Source of the DNA: BTRG01 sp036986275
GTDB lineage: Bacteria > Pseudomonadota > Gammaproteobacteria > Acidiferrobacterales > SZUA-150
Length of the DNA: 7,972 nt
Reading direction: 5' to 3'
NCBI GenBank assembly: GCA_036986275.1
Contig: BTRG01000079.1
Coordinates: 1 to 7,972 of the forward strand
A model generated the notes under the pieces. The model was not told where the DNA came from, searched no databases, and saw only the letters and a list, made by a program, of their open reading frames with translations. How positions within the stretch are numbered: position 1 is the stretch's first letter; every line of letters begins with the position of its first letter. Of this stretch, positions 7,287 through 7,972 are shown piece after piece. A program made the position numbers and the translations under genes.

Positions 7287-7295
7287 TTATTTTTC
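7263..7295 (+). terminator. Weak stem plus T-rich tail between convergent genes
   Basis: AGTTTA (7263-7268) and TAAACT (7282-7287) pair across a 13-base loop, and the + strand continues TATTTTTCTT. The stem is short and AT-rich. It could stop + strand transcription before it runs into the convergent gene. It overlaps the stop codon of that gene. Confidence 0.25.
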
Positions 7296-7766
7296 TTCAA
7301 GCTTGCGCAATTCACTGATGAGGCCATGTCCCGCCTGATATAAATGGGCCAGAACATTGGTAGGTTTTCTCAATTCTTCTTCCAGGGTCGCAAATGACAG
7401 GACGTCATCAAATGTCAGGAAATAGAATAAAACCTCTCCATCCGATGGGCTCGGATATTCATCGACTTTTTCCGCATAAAGATAAAAGTGTTGTGCACCT
7501 GTCAGGAAGTAAGCCGAGGCCTCTCTTACACTTTCATGTTCGCCACCGCCGAAAATACCGCTGCCATTACTGAAATACAGGCTTGAATTACCATCAGCCA
7601 ATGTGACAAGCGAAAACGAGCCTTCAGGATCCCCGGTTTCCATTACTATGCCCCAGACAGGATGACCAAAACCTTCTTTAGAAATGCCTATGTCATCAGG
7701 ATTCAGGGTAAATATCATTTTCCGGCGGTCAGTTGATGCGCCTTTGGTATCATCAGATTTGGACAT
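7287..7766 (-). CDS. Hypothetical protein with a LYFSNGSGIFGGGEHE motif
   Basis: I do not recognise a named family. The product is 159 residues from the ATG at 7766, or 162 from a TTG at 7775. The TTG has GAGGAA five bases upstream, while the ATG is 14 bases from the same site, so the start is uncertain. The protein is acidic and soluble-looking, with no signal peptide, membrane segment or cysteine. After a polar N-terminus, a segment around SVWGIVMETGDPEGS-like sequence leads to the striking ADGNSSLYFSNGSGIFGGG stretch followed by EHESVREAS. That glycine-rich turn with conserved-looking Ser, Tyr, His and Glu is probably its core. The C-terminal part is helical and ends in charged residues. 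It stands alone, convergent with the radical SAM gene, and nothing nearby suggests its role. Confidence 0.7.
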   Translation of the reverse strand: MSKSDDTKGASTDRRKMIFTLNPDDIGISKEGFGHPVWGIVMETGDPEGSFSLVTLADGNSSLYFSNGSGIFGGGEHESVREASAYFLTGAQHFYLYAEKVDEYPSPSDGEVLFYFLTFDDVLSFATLEEELRKPTNVLAHLYQAGHGLISELRKLEEK

Positions 7767-7910
7767 AAGAGACAAAGTAATTCCTCATGGAAAAAAGGGT
7801 TCGTTGATCTTACCCTACTAAAACGGAAAGGTGTTCAAATAAATGAACCTCTCAGGGTTTAACGGGTACATTAAATCAAAGGCAATAATGTCCCATAGGA
7901 GCAAAATCGG

Positions 7911-7934
7911 AGTCAGATCTGAATGGCACTGACT
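7911..7934. repeat. Nested palindromes upstream of the - strand gene
   Basis: TCAGATCTGA at 7913-7922 is a perfect ten-base palindrome. In addition AGTCAG (7911-7916) and CTGACT (7929-7934) are inverted repeats, so two alternative hairpins share the same DNA. The surrounding GGAGTCAGATCTGAATGGCA reminds me of sequence found beside transposase or RAYT genes, but I cannot name the element. Confidence 0.35.
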
Positions 7935-7948
7935 TAAAGAGCTTTTCC

Positions 7949-7972
7949 GTCATTCCGGCGTGTTCTTAGCCG
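7949..7972. repeat. CATTCCGGC-type palindromic repeat, cut by the window edge
   Basis: CGTCATTCCGGCGTG opens a well-known class of intergenic palindrome whose second half reads GCCGGAATC. Here CGGC (7956-7959) and GCCG (7969-7972) pair across a nine-base loop, and the window stops before the expected GAATG or GAATC arm. Confidence 0.5.

Noticed and set aside
7046..7357. 103-codon open frame on the - strand
   Set aside because: It overlaps the end of the supported gene at 7287 in another frame, spans a degenerate repeat and shows no domain.
7807..7838. Promoter for the - strand gene (TTGAAC and TAAGAT)
   Set aside because: The spacer is 20 bases, too long for a normal sigma-70 promoter.
7924..7940. 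Sigma-54 promoter, from TGGCAC
   Set aside because: The second element (TTGC at the right spacing) is absent, and no + strand gene follows within the window.

Overview
The window reads as a stretch of chromosome from a Gram-negative bacterium, most likely a gammaproteobacterium. This is inferred from protein style, Shine-Dalgarno use and short palindromic repeats of the GTAGGTCGGATTAGCGC, TGTAGGAGCG and CATTCCGGC types. No rRNA, tRNA, CRISPR array, transposase or phage gene is visible. Four protein-coding genes are supported: three on the + strand and one convergent on the - strand.

Layout. Positions 1-434 hold no convincing gene, only GC-rich hairpins and degenerate palindromic repeats. Positions 435-1988 encode a two-domain protein: an aminoglycoside-phosphotransferase-like kinase fold followed by a P-loop kinase/ATPase. 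A gap of about 200 bases leads to the centrepiece, a single uninterrupted frame (2143 or, more likely, 2197 to 5598). It encodes a molybdopterin/4Fe-4S oxidoreductase of the DMSO-reductase superfamily fused at its C-terminus to a complete NifS/IscS-type cysteine desulfurase. Fifty bases later, in the same direction, lies a radical SAM protein related to spore photoproduct lyase (5648-6928). A spacer of about 360 bases with a degenerate repeat follows. Then comes a convergent gene for an unrecognised acidic protein of about 160 residues (7287-7766 or 7775). The last 200 bases hold palindromic DNA, including a repeat cut by the window edge.

How the parts may work together. Cysteine desulfurases are known to feed sulfur to molybdenum cofactors: IscS, through FdhD, sulfurates formate dehydrogenase in E. 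coli. A covalent fusion could deliver sulfur directly to the Mo site, or could pass persulfide to the molybdoenzyme as a substrate. Both are inference. The fused gene is clearly richer in G+C than its neighbours, and the linker carries an in-frame GTG preceded by AGGAG. The desulfurase may therefore also be made alone, or this may be the scar of a recent gene fusion. The radical SAM gene is probably co-transcribed with the fusion, but no functional link is evident.
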